Assembly: GCA_944326175.1 (NCBI GenBank)
Contig: CALVCY010000073.1
Location: 1-28,158, forward strand
Direction: 5' to 3'
Length of the DNA stretch: 28,158 nucleotides
DNA from: an uncultured Erysipelotrichaceae bacterium
Lineage (GTDB): Bacteria; Bacillota_I; Bacilli_A; Erysipelotrichales; Erysipelotrichaceae
The number at the start of each line of letters is the position of its first letter. The stretch's first letter is position 1. The translations under genes were made by a program, and so were the position numbers. This document shows positions 8,209 to 15,805 of this stretch, in pieces. Under the pieces are notes generated by a model. That model was not told the origin of the DNA, did no database searches, and worked only from the letters and a program-made list of their open reading frames with translations.

Positions 8209-9542
8209 GGATCCGTTCCATATTTTCCATCGCGATGGCTAAAGCCATCGCGTTTGCCTGCCGTCTATTGCACAAGCAAGGGGTAACATTGGCGGGCGCG
8301 ATGGTGATGAAGGTGGATCCGGGATTGTTCGATGATCTTTCAAGACAGTTGAAACGCACTATCGTCGTATGTGGGACTAATGGTAAAACCACGACCAATA
8401 ATTTGATGGCCATGGCCCTTAGGGCCAATGGCCATCATGTATTGATCAATGCCACCGGTTCGAATATGAAAAATGGGATCGTTTCGGCATTTGTACTCAA
8501 CAGTAAATGGAATGGTCGGATCATAGCTGATACAGCCACTTTGGAAGTGGATGAAGCTTCCTTACGTCATGTGATCGATCATCTGCATGTTACGGATATG
8601 GTTTTGACCAATCTATTTCGGGATCAACTCGACCGCTTTGGTGAAATCGATATCACCATGGACTTATTGTTGCAAGCCATTCAAAACCATCCAGATATCC
8701 ATTTGATCTTCAATAGTGATGATGTACTGTCCACCCAGTTTGCTTTAAAAAGCAAACTGGCTTATACCACCTTTGGTATATCCAAACCCATGCATGACAC
8801 CGATCATCAAGATATGAAAGAAGGCCAATTCTGTCCATATTGTCATACCAAGCTGGAATATGATTTCTACCACTATGCGCAATTGGGACAATTTCATTGT
8901 CCTAATGGAGATTTCAACCATTTGCCCATTGATGTCGATCTGAAATCATTGGATTCGATCGATCCATTGGTTTTTACCATTGATGATGTGACCTTCCATT
9001 CCCCACTAAAAGGTTTTTATAATGTCTACAACCATATGGCCGTTTGTGCCTTGTTGACCCATTATGGGGAATCCTTATCCAAATTTGCCGATATATTGCC
9101 ATCGTTTCAAGGCGCTTTTGGTCGCTTGGAAACGTTCCATATCCACGGGTGTGACATCTTATTGAATCTTGCTAAAAATCCCGCTGGTTTCAACCAAAAT
9201 ATCGATTTGATCGCCAACGATGGTTCAACCAAAGATGTATTGATCGTCATCAATGACAACGAACAAGATGGCATCGATGTTTCCTGGTTATGGGATGTTG
9301 ATTTTGATCGTCTCAACCAATGCAACGTCGATCATTATCTGACTGCAGGAAAGCGATATATGGATATGGCATTGCGCTTGAAATATGTGGATATCCCAGC
9401 CACTCCTGTTGAAGATATCCATCATGCTATTTCGCATGCATTACATGAGCTTGGTTCGACCAAACTCTACATTTTGGTCAATTACACGGCCCTTTATCCC
9501 ACCAGCCAGTACTTACATGAATTGGAAAGGAAAAGCGCATGA
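8205..9542 (+). CDS. murT: MurT, lipid II isoglutaminyl synthase ligase subunit
   Basis: With GatD it amidates the D-Glu of the lipid II stem peptide to D-isoglutamine, at the cytoplasmic membrane face. The 445 residues have the Mur-ligase P-loop GTNGKTT (57-63), [12 protein letters not shown] (136-147), an inserted zinc ribbon at about 208-236 and the C-terminal DUF1727 part with [10 protein letters not shown]. The ribbon has Cys210, Cys213 and Cys232, but the expected fourth Cys is Gly235 (CPNG instead of CPNC). It overlaps the phosphorylase gene by ATGA and the gatD start by ATGA, so the subunits are made together. Confidence 0.93.
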   Translation: MRIRSIFSIAMAKAIAFACRLLHKQGVTLAGAMVMKVDPGLFDDLSRQLKRTIVVCGTNGKTTTNNLMAMALRANGHHVLINATGSNMKNGIVSAFVLNSKWNGRIIADTATLEVDEASLRHVIDHLHVTDMVLTNLFRDQLDRFGEIDITMDLLLQAIQNHPDIHLIFNSDDVLSTQFALKSKLAYTTFGISKPMHDTDHQDMKEGQFCPYCHTKLEYDFYHYAQLGQFHCPNGDFNHLPIDVDLKSLDSIDPLVFTIDDVTFHSPLKGFYNVYNHMAVCALLTHYGESLSKFADILPSFQGAFGRLETFHIHGCDILLNLAKNPAGFNQNIDLIANDGSTKDVLIVINDNEQDGIDVSWLWDVDFDRLNQCNVDHYLTAGKRYMDMALRLKYVDIPATPVEDIHHAISHALHELGSTKLYILVNYTALYPTSQYLHELERKSA

Positions 9543-10288
9543 CATCATTCCACATCGTCCACTTATATCCCGATTTATTGAATCTGTATGGTGACCGTGG
9601 CAATATCATGGTCATGGAAAAACGATGCCGCTGGCGCGACATCGAAGCCATTTTGCATACAGTCAACGGGGATGATCCATTGGATCTATCCACTGCCGAT
9701 TTTGTATTACTGGGTGGCGGCAGTGATAAAGAACAAGCCATCGTCTGTGAGACATTGATGCAATTCAAAGATGAATTGGCTCGCTATATCGATCATGGTG
9801 GATGTTTATTGGCCGTTTGTGGCGGGTACCAATTACTGGGAACCCGTTACAGCAGTGCCCTTGGACAACTCAATGGGTTGGGATTATTTGATTTTGAGAC
9901 GGTTGCCGGGAATAGTGGACGTTGTATCGGCAATGTCGTCATTGATACGGATCTGGGATTTGAAGTGGTCGGATTTGAAAATCATGGTGGGCTTACTTAT
10001 CTTCATGGTCAACATCCATTCGGTAAAATCCGATATGGCTATGGCAATGACGGAAGTGGAACGGATGAAGGATTGCATGAGAAGAATTGCATCGCCACCT
10101 ACATTCATGGCCCGTTATTACCAAAGAATCCGAAACTTGCCGATCATTTCATCGCCACCGCATTAAAACGAAAAGGTGTGGTCACACCACTGAAAGCGTT
10201 GGATGACACCATGGAAAATCAAGCAGCACAGATCATGATCAAACGCTGTGCCACTGACAAAAAGGATAACCCTTATATCAGCCGATGA
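9539..10288 (+). CDS. gatD: GatD, glutaminase subunit of lipid II isoglutaminyl synthase
   Basis: A class I glutamine amidotransferase-like subunit that supplies ammonia to MurT. At 249 residues it is of normal length. The nucleophile is Cys94 in LLAVCGGYQLLG, and the catalytic His190 lies in ATYIHGPLLPKNP. The N-terminal HLYPDLLNLYGDRGN is typical. It is the last gene of the operon, overlapping murT by ATGA and followed by a hairpin terminator 15 bases after its stop. Confidence 0.94.
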   Translation: MTSFHIVHLYPDLLNLYGDRGNIMVMEKRCRWRDIEAILHTVNGDDPLDLSTADFVLLGGGSDKEQAIVCETLMQFKDELARYIDHGGCLLAVCGGYQLLGTRYSSALGQLNGLGLFDFETVAGNSGRCIGNVVIDTDLGFEVVGFENHGGLTYLHGQHPFGKIRYGYGNDGSGTDEGLHEKNCIATYIHGPLLPKNPKLADHFIATALKRKGVVTPLKALDDTMENQAAQIMIKRCATDKKDNPYISR

Positions 10289-10303
10289 TATATCCAGAGT
10301 GAT

Positions 10304-10336
10304 AAAGGCATCGAATCATTCGATTTCGATGCCTTT
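10304..10336. terminator. Convergent terminator shared by gatD and the ygjP-like gene
   Basis: Perfect 12-bp stem AAAGGCATCGAA/TTCGATGCCTTT. On the plus strand CAATTTTT follows. On the minus strand the stem runs through the last codons of the ygjP-like gene, whose stop (10316-10318) lies in the loop. Confidence 0.7.
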
Positions 10337-11008
10337 CAATTTTTCATGACGTTGCTTATAGTCTGGCAGCCAAGATGTCAGGATATCGTAAAACCGTTTG
10401 GAGTGATTGGGAACCACCAGATGCACGTATTCATGAGCGATTACTGCTTCGATCACGTCTAATGGATAATGGAGCAAACGAGTGGAAAGTTGGATGCGAT
10501 TTTTACGCGGATAACAGTTTCCCCAGGCGCTTTTCAAAACCCGACACTTGATTTCAGGCGGCATGAGTCGATAACTCTGAATGTAATGGTCGTAGCGAGG
10601 CCGTAGCGTTTCGACTACTTCAAGAATGGTTTGTTTGGCATAAGTAGCAAACAGATTCTGATAATGTGTCTCATCCATGGTGGATAAACACACGATCATC
10701 TGCTTATCCGACAATACGATTCGATTTTGACGGTTGGGTGCGATCACCTGTTCATACGGTGTGCCCAAGAGATAGACGAACGATGAATCAAGGTGATTAT
10801 CATCCACGACAGCTTTACTTTTCAATTGTGCTGCTTTTTTCAATAACCACGCTTGTCGTGCTTGAATGAATTCAACCACATCCTGTTGCGATACAAACCA
10901 GGGGACACTGCATTGGGCATGTGTGGCATCGATCAGTTTCAAATGCATATTCTTCTGACGCTTTTTGAACGTCACAGCAATAAAAATGGAACCATATTTT
11001 AGCAACAT
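10316..11008 (-). CDS. YgjP-type (DUF45) SprT-like metallopeptidase
   Basis: A 230-residue protein with the zinc motif HEYVHLVVPNHSKRFYDIL, which has the HExxH plus distal His pattern of the YgjP/DUF45 family. Upstream, AWGNCYPRKNRIQLSTRLLHYP matches the family's 'WGxC' strand. The N-terminal part (VTFKKRQKNMHLKL...VPWF) resembles the family's opening beta segment, so I keep the ATG at 11008 rather than Met21. Biological substrates are unknown. The start codon lies inside the hairpin that terminates degV, and no good ribosome site precedes it, so expression may be low or conditional. Confidence 0.78.
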   Translation of the reverse strand: MLLKYGSIFIAVTFKKRQKNMHLKLIDATHAQCSVPWFVSQQDVVEFIQARQAWLLKKAAQLKSKAVVDDNHLDSSFVYLLGTPYEQVIAPNRQNRIVLSDKQMIVCLSTMDETHYQNLFATYAKQTILEVVETLRPRYDHYIQSYRLMPPEIKCRVLKSAWGNCYPRKNRIQLSTRLLHYPLDVIEAVIAHEYVHLVVPNHSKRFYDILTSWLPDYKQRHEKLKGIEIE

Positions 11009-11016
11009 GGTTCCAT
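10982..11016 (-). terminator. Terminator of degV, overlapping the next gene's start codon
   Basis: On the minus strand ATGGAACCAT pairs with ATGGTTCCAT (10-bp stem, 11-base loop), then TTTTTATT. The ATG of the ygjP-like gene (11006-11008) is within the stem. Confidence 0.7.
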
Positions 11017-11029
11017 CTTATCGTTTTCT

Positions 11030-11878
11030 CTACTGTTGTTCCACGTGTATTTTACGGATTCGTCCCCAAGCCAGCGTTCCCGGTCCAGTATGTGCGGCAA
11101 TAATACTACGCAATGGACCAACATATACTTTACTACCGACAATGGCTTCTAATTCCATGGCTTTCACACGTGCGGCATCCGCCATATCGATCGTATGTAA
11201 CACTGCAAATTCGTATTCATCCCGATCTTCGACATCGACCACAGCTTCAATCCCGTGTTCATATGCTTTTTTTAAAGTGCGGACTTTGTCATATACATCG
11301 ATCACGCCGTCTTTGACCTGAAGCAATGGGATGATTTTTAACAAATTTCCAAGTGCAGCAACTGCCGGTTTAACACGACCGCCGCGTTTCAATGCCGTCA
11401 GGTTTTCCGGGATCAGGATCGCAAAATAATAATGAGATTCCAATGTGGATTTGATTTGTTCGGCACTGTAACCTAACTTGATCATTTCCGCAGCTTTTTT
11501 GACCTGATAGCCCAACAGATACGCAACGGCTTTGGAATCTACAACCACCAAACGACCTTCATATTGGGGAACTAAAGCGCATGCCGATGCATATGTCCCA
11601 CTCAAGCCGGAACTGATCGGTACATATATGACTTTGTCATAGGTTTTCAGTAATTCATCGACCGTTTCGATCACACTGCCCAGTGTTGGTTGGGAAGTGG
11701 TGACCGTTTGACCTTCGCGCATACGACGCATCACTTCTTCATCCGTGATGGTATTGTTTTCAATATAGTTTTCCCCGCCAACAACCATTGGGTTGCGCAC
11801 GACAGCAACACCATACTGTTGTGCTTGCGCATCTGTTAAATCGGACCCGGAGTCCGTTAATATAATCATCTTTTCCAT
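11030..11878 (-). CDS. DegV family fatty-acid-binding protein
   Basis: A 282-residue protein. It begins MEKMIILTDSGSDL, the family's opening strand, and contains ISSGLSGTYASA for lipid head-group contact and the C-terminal AAHTGPGTLAWG. DegV/FakB proteins bind fatty acids and in some species deliver them to the FakA kinase for phospholipid synthesis; no fakA is in the window. The frame runs upstream to 12001, but that part is unlike the family, so I place the start at 11878. A -10 TAAAAT lies seven bases before the ATG, giving an almost leaderless message with no Shine-Dalgarno. Confidence 0.88.
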   Translation of the reverse strand: MEKMIILTDSGSDLTDAQAQQYGVAVVRNPMVVGGENYIENNTITDEEVMRRMREGQTVTTSQPTLGSVIETVDELLKTYDKVIYVPISSGLSGTYASACALVPQYEGRLVVVDSKAVAYLLGYQVKKAAEMIKLGYSAEQIKSTLESHYYFAILIPENLTALKRGGRVKPAVAALGNLLKIIPLLQVKDGVIDVYDKVRTLKKAYEHGIEAVVDVEDRDEYEFAVLHTIDMADAARVKAMELEAIVGSKVYVGPLRSIIAAHTGPGTLAWGRIRKIHVEQQ

Positions 11879-11885
11879 GGTGGTT

Positions 11886-11914
11886 ATTTTAAGTATGGTT
11901 AAATCAAAAGTAAA
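11886..11914 (-). promoter_or_regulatory. degV promoter
   Basis: On the minus strand TTTACT, a 17-base spacer and TAAAAT. The -10 ends seven bases before the ATG, so the predicted 5' leader is zero to one base. The rest of 11915-12130 shows no gene or clear element. Confidence 0.6.
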
Positions 11915-12130
11915 TGTGGTAGTGATTATCATGTCAAATAGTATTGAAAACCATTTTATTTGATTGAATTGGAATCGAGCCACCCACCCTTTCAAAATCA
12001 AGCGTCATATCATTTGCCTTGCATCGCTGGACGAATTAAAAAATATCTTGGTTTACGTATTTTTCCTTCATAACTACGAAGACGATATCATTCGTAATTC
12101 CACAGCCATCGACAGTTTTCTAAAATGAAC

Positions 12131-12158
12131 TTTACATTCAAATCCCACGTGATATACT
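12131..12158 (+). promoter_or_regulatory. tRNA-His promoter
   Basis: TTTACA, a 16-base spacer and TATACT, 12 bases before the tRNA. Confidence 0.75.
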
Positions 12159-12170
12159 AATTAAGCCTGT

Positions 12171-12248
12171 GGTGGATGTGGCGAAGCTGGTCAACGCACC
12201 GGATTGTGGCTCCGGCACTCGCGGGTTCAAGTCCCGTCATCCACCCCA
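12171..12248 (+). tRNA. tRNA-His (anticodon GTG)
   Basis: Acceptor GTGGATG/CATCCAC with an extra G at position -1 (12171) facing discriminator C (12245), the hallmark of tRNA-His. Encoded CCA is at 12246-12248. Anticodon stem CCGGA/TCCGG has loop TTGTGGC. It stands alone with its own promoter and terminator. Confidence 0.95.
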
Positions 12249-12261
12249 TGTGTAAAATACA

Positions 12262-12290
12262 AGTCGTTACGCAAAGTAACGGCTTTTTTT
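12262..12290 (+). terminator. tRNA-His terminator
   Basis: Stem AGTCGTTAC/GTAACGGCT with one G-T pair, loop GCAAA, then seven T. Confidence 0.85.
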
Positions 12291-12335
12291 GTTTATTTCA
12301 ATCCATGGATGACACCAATATCTAGTAGGATACTT

Positions 12336-12344
12336 TGATATAAT
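12336..12344 (+). promoter_or_regulatory. Promoter of the thioredoxin-like lipoprotein gene
   Basis: TGATATAAT, an extended -10 (TGN-TATAAT). No convincing -35. Predicted leader of about 60 bases with AGGAGG near its end. Confidence 0.5.
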
Positions 12345-12411
12345 CAAAGATATTCTTCGTTTAACCATGATGACTTGTCATTTATGACCGAATCCCAGGA
12401 GGAATAACACC

Positions 12412-12954
12412 ATGAATTTCAAATCCGCTATTGCAACAGGGTTAATGTTACTCACATTAAGCGCATGCCATTCGACTTCATCCACCGATTCAAATTTGTA
12501 TACTCCAGATTTAAGTGGTTTTACCATGATTGAAACGACGAGTGACAATGTCTTTGGCATCACCCCCCAAGGATTCATCGAAGCAATTGATGGAAGCGGA
12601 AAAGATGGGATCTATGTATTGGCCCACGATGATTGCAGCTTCTGCCAATATGCCATGCCGTGTTTGATCGAAGCCAGCAACGCCACAAACTGCCCGATTT
12701 ATTATTTAGATACTGCATCGACTCAATATCCCTTGCAAAAAGAAGCCATTAGCGCATTATATGAATGCCTTTACCCCTATTTGGCCGCTGATCAAACCGG
12801 TGAAAAACAACTGATGACCCCACACGTGCTTTCATTAAAAGATGGAACAATCATCGACTCTTTGGTCGGGTTGGGTGAAGCTTTCGGACCAGATGAAGCG
12901 TCGCATCAGCGTCTGGTGGAAACCTACATCCAATACATGGATCATGTCCTTTAA
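12412..12954 (+). CDS. Thioredoxin-like lipoprotein
   Basis: A 180-residue precursor with signal peptide and lipobox LSAC (lipidated Cys19), so it is anchored outside the membrane. The mature part carries a CxxC pair, Cys75 and Cys78 in HDDCSFCQY, followed further on by MTPHVLSLKDG, which resembles the thioredoxin cis-Pro segment. A thiol-disulfide role at the cell surface is likely, but no specific partner is known. The start has AGGAGG. It is convergent with the Rnf operon, sharing a bidirectional terminator, so any functional link is by proximity only. Confidence 0.75.
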   Translation: MNFKSAIATGLMLLTLSACHSTSSTDSNLYTPDLSGFTMIETTSDNVFGITPQGFIEAIDGSGKDGIYVLAHDDCSFCQYAMPCLIEASNATNCPIYYLDTASTQYPLQKEAISALYECLYPYLAADQTGEKQLMTPHVLSLKDGTIIDSLVGLGEAFGPDEASHQRLVETYIQYMDHVL

Positions 12955-12971
12955 TGATCAGATCATATAAA

Positions 12972-13007
12972 AAAACATTGGATCAATAACTACTGATCCA
13001 ATGTTTT
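12972..13007. terminator. Bidirectional terminator between the lipoprotein gene and rnfB
   Basis: Perfect 14-bp stem AAAACATTGGATCA/TGATCCAATGTTTT with an 8-base loop. It serves both convergent transcripts and ends the Rnf operon 22 bases after the rnfB stop. Confidence 0.85.
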
Positions 13008-13028
13008 GGTTTGATAAAGTCGAAATGG

Positions 13029-13349
13029 TTAGTCCACCGTAACGTGCAGTGTTTCTCCATTAGGACCCGGGGTCGAATTGAGATAATCTGCGATTTTCTG
13101 CTTGCCTTCCGGTTTGCTTGGTTTACACACGCTCACACTGGTGATCGTACCATCCACCAATGCCTGCGCACAGCCGGCACATCCGGCAAATCCACATCCA
13201 CCGCAGTTATATCCCGGTAACATCCCGGTCACGGTTTCAACACGAGTATCGGCTTCCACATGGAACACGGAATCGGAAATACCCAAAATCGCGCCCAATA
13301 CAGCACCAACGATCACCATGACCACTAACGTAACAATTACACTTTGCAT
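13029..13349 (-). CDS. rnfB: RnfB, shortened form with a single [4Fe-4S] domain
   Basis: RnfB carries electrons from ferredoxin into the Rnf complex. This one is only 106 residues: a membrane anchor (about 4-23), the conserved VEADTRVETVTGMLPGYNCGG approach, and one Fe-S domain with Cys49, Cys52, Cys57 and Cys75 (Cys60 is extra). Usual RnfB proteins continue with two or more further [4Fe-4S] ferredoxin domains, which are absent. The reading frame ends cleanly in TAA, and only 74 non-coding bases with the terminator follow, so no frameshifted remainder exists nearby. The start has GAGGAAG. It is the last gene of the Rnf operon, three bases after the Cys-rich gene. Confidence 0.88.
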   Translation of the reverse strand: MQSVIVTLVVMVIVGAVLGAILGISDSVFHVEADTRVETVTGMLPGYNCGGCGFAGCAGCAQALVDGTITSVSVCKPSKPEGKQKIADYLNSTPGPNGETLHVTVD

Positions 13350-13352
13350 AAG

Positions 13353-13541
13353 TTATTCTTCCTCTTTTCGCGCATTTTGCATTGCCGGATGATGGCTACA
13401 GGAAACGATATTGCATCCCGAACATGAAGCAGATTCATTTTCACATCCCGGCGGCTTCGGTGTTTTGGAATTGAGATAATATCCAATGGCAAAGATTGCA
13501 CCCATCACCAAAGCAAACAAAACGGCATAAATGACACGCAT
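13353..13541 (-). CDS. Small Cys-rich single-span membrane protein in the Rnf operon (NqrM-like layout)
   Basis: A 62-residue protein: an N-terminal membrane span (about 3-23), a Pro/Lys hinge, then four cysteines Cys33, Cys40, Cys43 and Cys48 and a charged tail. The start ATG comes one base after the rnfA stop (TAGTATG), so translation is coupled to rnfA. NqrM (DUF539), needed to mature the membrane iron-sulfur centre of Na+-NQR, has the same plan of one span followed by four cysteines. RnfA and RnfE hold the equivalent centre here. A maturation role is therefore attractive but inferred from layout only. FeoB-associated Cys-rich membrane proteins look similar and are an alternative family. 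The Cys set could also hold an Fe-S cluster that compensates for the short RnfB. Confidence 0.75.
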   Translation of the reverse strand: MRVIYAVLFALVMGAIFAIGYYLNSKTPKPPGCENESASCSGCNIVSCSHHPAMQNARKEEE

Positions 13542-13542
13542 A

Positions 13543-14115
13543 CTAGACCAAACCACCTAAGCCGGAGAAGGCAATGGCCATCAGTGCCGCAACGATCAAA
13601 GCGATCGGATTGCCTTTGAACGGTTCGGGGATATCCGCACTTTCCAGACGTCCACGAATAGCAGCCATGATGCATAAGGTCATGGTAAAACCAAGGGGTA
13701 CACCCAGGGAATAGACGATAGTTTCGATCAAATTGAAACCCTGGCTGATATTCTGTTGTGCCACATAAAGCACTGCACAGTTGGTCGTGATCAATGGCAA
13801 GTAGATGCCCAATGATTTGTACAGCGCCGGTGAATTCTTTTTCAAAAACATTTCGACAAATTGCACAAACGCTGCAATGACCAAAATGAAGGTCAACAGA
13901 TCCATGAATTCGATCTGCAATGGCACCAAAACCAGATAATACAACCCATAAGTGAGCAAGGAAGAGCCGAAAATGACGAATGTCACAGCCAGGCCCATAC
14001 CAACGGCAGAACTCATTTTCTTGGATACACCAAGGAATGGACACATACCGAAGAAATGCGTCAGGATGATATTATTGATCACTACGGCAGAAATAAACAA
14101 TGTGATTAATTCCAT
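13543..14115 (-). CDS. rnfA: RnfA membrane subunit
   Basis: A 190-residue, six-span integral subunit of Rnf. Its conserved cysteines are present: Cys25 in FFGMCPFLGV and Cys113 in LITTNCAVLYVA. In the family these pair with the matching RnfE cysteines to hold a [2Fe-2S] cluster in the middle of the membrane. It overlaps rnfE as TAATG. Length and motifs are entirely normal. Confidence 0.95.
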   Translation of the reverse strand: MELITLFISAVVINNIILTHFFGMCPFLGVSKKMSSAVGMGLAVTFVIFGSSLLTYGLYYLVLVPLQIEFMDLLTFILVIAAFVQFVEMFLKKNSPALYKSLGIYLPLITTNCAVLYVAQQNISQGFNLIETIVYSLGVPLGFTMTLCIMAAIRGRLESADIPEPFKGNPIALIVAALMAIAFSGLGGLV

Positions 14116-14747
14116 TATTTTTCACCTGCTTTCTTGCTGTCTTTTTTAGTCCAAACCGTAAATACGGCAGCGACCACAGCAAAGGTTAAAAATGCACCCG
14201 TCGGCGTTCCGAACATGGACACCGTAAATTCACTGGGGAACAGTGTCAGATTGAAAATGGTCGCACCACTCATCGGATTTTCCAACGCGATCGCACCAGT
14301 CGAAATGATTTGACGGATCAAAGAAATCAACAGCAATGCGAAGGTATAACCCAATCCCATGCTCAAACCATCCATGATCGATGCACCGATTCCGTTTTTA
14401 CTGGCAAAAGCTTCCGCTCTGCCCAGCACGATACAGTTGACGACGATCAAATCGATGTAGACGCCCATTGCTGAATAAATGGACGGGATGTATGCCTGTA
14501 ACAACAGTGCACAGCATTTGACCAATGCGGCAATGATGACGATAAATACCGGGATACGGATCTCATCTGGAATGATATGACGCATCGCGGAAATGATGGC
14601 ATTGGAGCAGATCAGCACGGCAATGACACACACGCCCATGCCCAATGCATTGTTGATGCTGGTGGTAATGGCCAGCGTGGAGCACAAGCCCAGGTACAGA
14701 ACGAATACCGGGTTCTCCTTGACGATACCTCTTAGAAATCCCTTCAT
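14115..14747 (-). CDS. rnfE: RnfE membrane subunit
   Basis: A 210-residue, six-span partner of RnfA. Cluster cysteines are Cys22 (YLGLCSTLA) and Cys105 (IVVNCIVLGRAEAFA). The start follows CAAGGAG, two bases after the rnfG stop; the stop overlaps rnfA as TAATG. The hydrophobic pattern is complete and the tail is lysine-rich. Confidence 0.95.
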   Translation of the reverse strand: MKGFLRGIVKENPVFVLYLGLCSTLAITTSINNALGMGVCVIAVLICSNAIISAMRHIIPDEIRIPVFIVIIAALVKCCALLLQAYIPSIYSAMGVYIDLIVVNCIVLGRAEAFASKNGIGASIMDGLSMGLGYTFALLLISLIRQIISTGAIALENPMSGATIFNLTLFPSEFTVSMFGTPTGAFLTFAVVAAVFTVWTKKDSKKAGEK

Positions 14748-14749
14748 GA

Positions 14750-15805
14750 CTATTCTCCTTGAGCCAAAGCGGCATTGATCGCGCTTTCAATGGCTTCACT
14801 GGTCACGGTTGCTCCGGACACGGCATCAAAATCCAATGAACCGGAAGCATTGATGGCTTCGGCAATACTATTTGCAGCATTGCCACCCAATTCCGGCGTT
14901 TCACTTTCGGCAGTGATCACCATATTGGATACAGTGCCATCCGTAACATCGAAACTGACCGTCACATCGCCTCCGAACCCAGAAGCAGTTCCACTATAGG
15001 AACCATCGCTCAATGCGATTGCTTCCCCATCAGTTTCATCGGCAACTGGTGTATCCACACCATTGCCACCTTGCAATGCCTCATTGATGGCATCCGCAAT
15101 TGCACCACTGGTCACGGTTGCTCCTGAAACGGCATCAAAGTTAAGGTCACCACTGGTATTGATGGCTTGCGCAATACTTTCGGCTGCATCGCCGCCGATT
15201 TCCGGGGTTTCCCCATCCGCGCTCACGACTACATTGCTGGCAACACCACCAACAACATCAAAGCTAACGGTCACATCACCACCGAAGCCAGAAGCGGTTC
15301 CGCTGTAGGAACCATCCGCGATCGTGGTCATATCCACTGTAGCGGTTTCATTATCGCCTACTGTTTCTTCAGTCGTTACCGGTTCACTTTCCACCGGTTC
15401 ATTTTCAACCGGTGCATTTCCGGCGCCACCATCCAATGCAGAACGGATGGCATTGAAGACACCATTGCTGGTCAATGTGGCACCACCGATGGTATCCACA
15501 CCTTCAATGGTTCCGGCTTGCAAAATGGCTTCCTGTAATTCAGGAATGGCCGCACCACCGATGCTCGGGGTTTCACTGTCACCGGTAATTTCCAATTCAG
15601 AGATCACACCACCACTTACGGTGAATGTGACATTGACCGGACCACCGAACCCATTGGCACTGCCGCTGTAAGAACCATCGGCCAGTGTCACAGAATTCAT
15701 GGCTTCAATGATCGGTGCGGTAATGGCATTGACCCCAGCCAGGGCAACACCGCACACACCACACACCACAGCCAGAAAGATTGCTAAATACGCGGTCTTT
15801 TTCAT
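14750..15805 (-). CDS. rnfG: RnfG-like protein with three tandem FMN-binding domains
   Basis: A 351-residue protein. The N-terminal span and following AGVNAITAPIIEA are typical of RnfG. Instead of one larger FMN domain there are three small FMN_bind domains, about 42-125, 164-245 and 266-348. Each opens with (L/I/S)ADGSYSG or DGSYSGTASGFGG and ends with the flavinylation motif: IGGAT (Thr110), SGAT (Thr230), SGAT (Thr333). Known family chemistry is covalent FMN on this Thr, attached outside the membrane by ApbE. Domains 2 and 3 are close copies, while domain 1 is more divergent and has Gly in place of Ser in the motif. An acidic Glu/Thr/Pro-rich linker (about 131-160) separates domain 1 from domain 2. 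It overlaps rnfD as TAATG. Confidence 0.9.
   Translation of the reverse strand: MKKTAYLAIFLAVVCGVCGVALAGVNAITAPIIEAMNSVTLADGSYSGSANGFGGPVNVTFTVSGGVISELEITGDSETPSIGGAAIPELQEAILQAGTIEGVDTIGGATLTSNGVFNAIRSALDGGAGNAPVENEPVESEPVTTEETVGDNETATVDMTTIADGSYSGTASGFGGDVTVSFDVVGGVASNVVVSADGETPEIGGDAAESIAQAINTSGDLNFDAVSGATVTSGAIADAINEALQGGNGVDTPVADETDGEAIALSDGSYSGTASGFGGDVTVSFDVTDGTVSNMVITAESETPELGGNAANSIAEAINASGSLDFDAVSGATVTSEAIESAINAALAQGE
14762..15682 (-). repeat. Three tandem FMN_bind-coding repeats within rnfG
   Basis: The units lie at about 15431-15682, 15071-15316 and 14762-15010. The last two are clearly similar at DNA level but not identical, suggesting an older duplication; the first is more distant. 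Confidence 0.75.

Noticed and set aside
12955..13028. Frameshifted remainder of rnfB
   Set aside because: Only 74 bases separate the rnfB stop and the neighbouring lipoprotein gene, mostly terminator, and no Cys-rich reading exists in any frame.
14762..15316. CRISPR or non-coding tandem array
   Set aside because: The repeats are long, diverged and coding (FMN_bind domains), with no spacer structure. No CRISPR-like array is seen anywhere in the window.
14775..15671. Plus-strand open frames opposite rnfG
   Set aside because: They are shadows of the repetitive Gly/Ala/Thr-rich FMN-binding domains, with no ribosome sites and repetitive low-complexity content.
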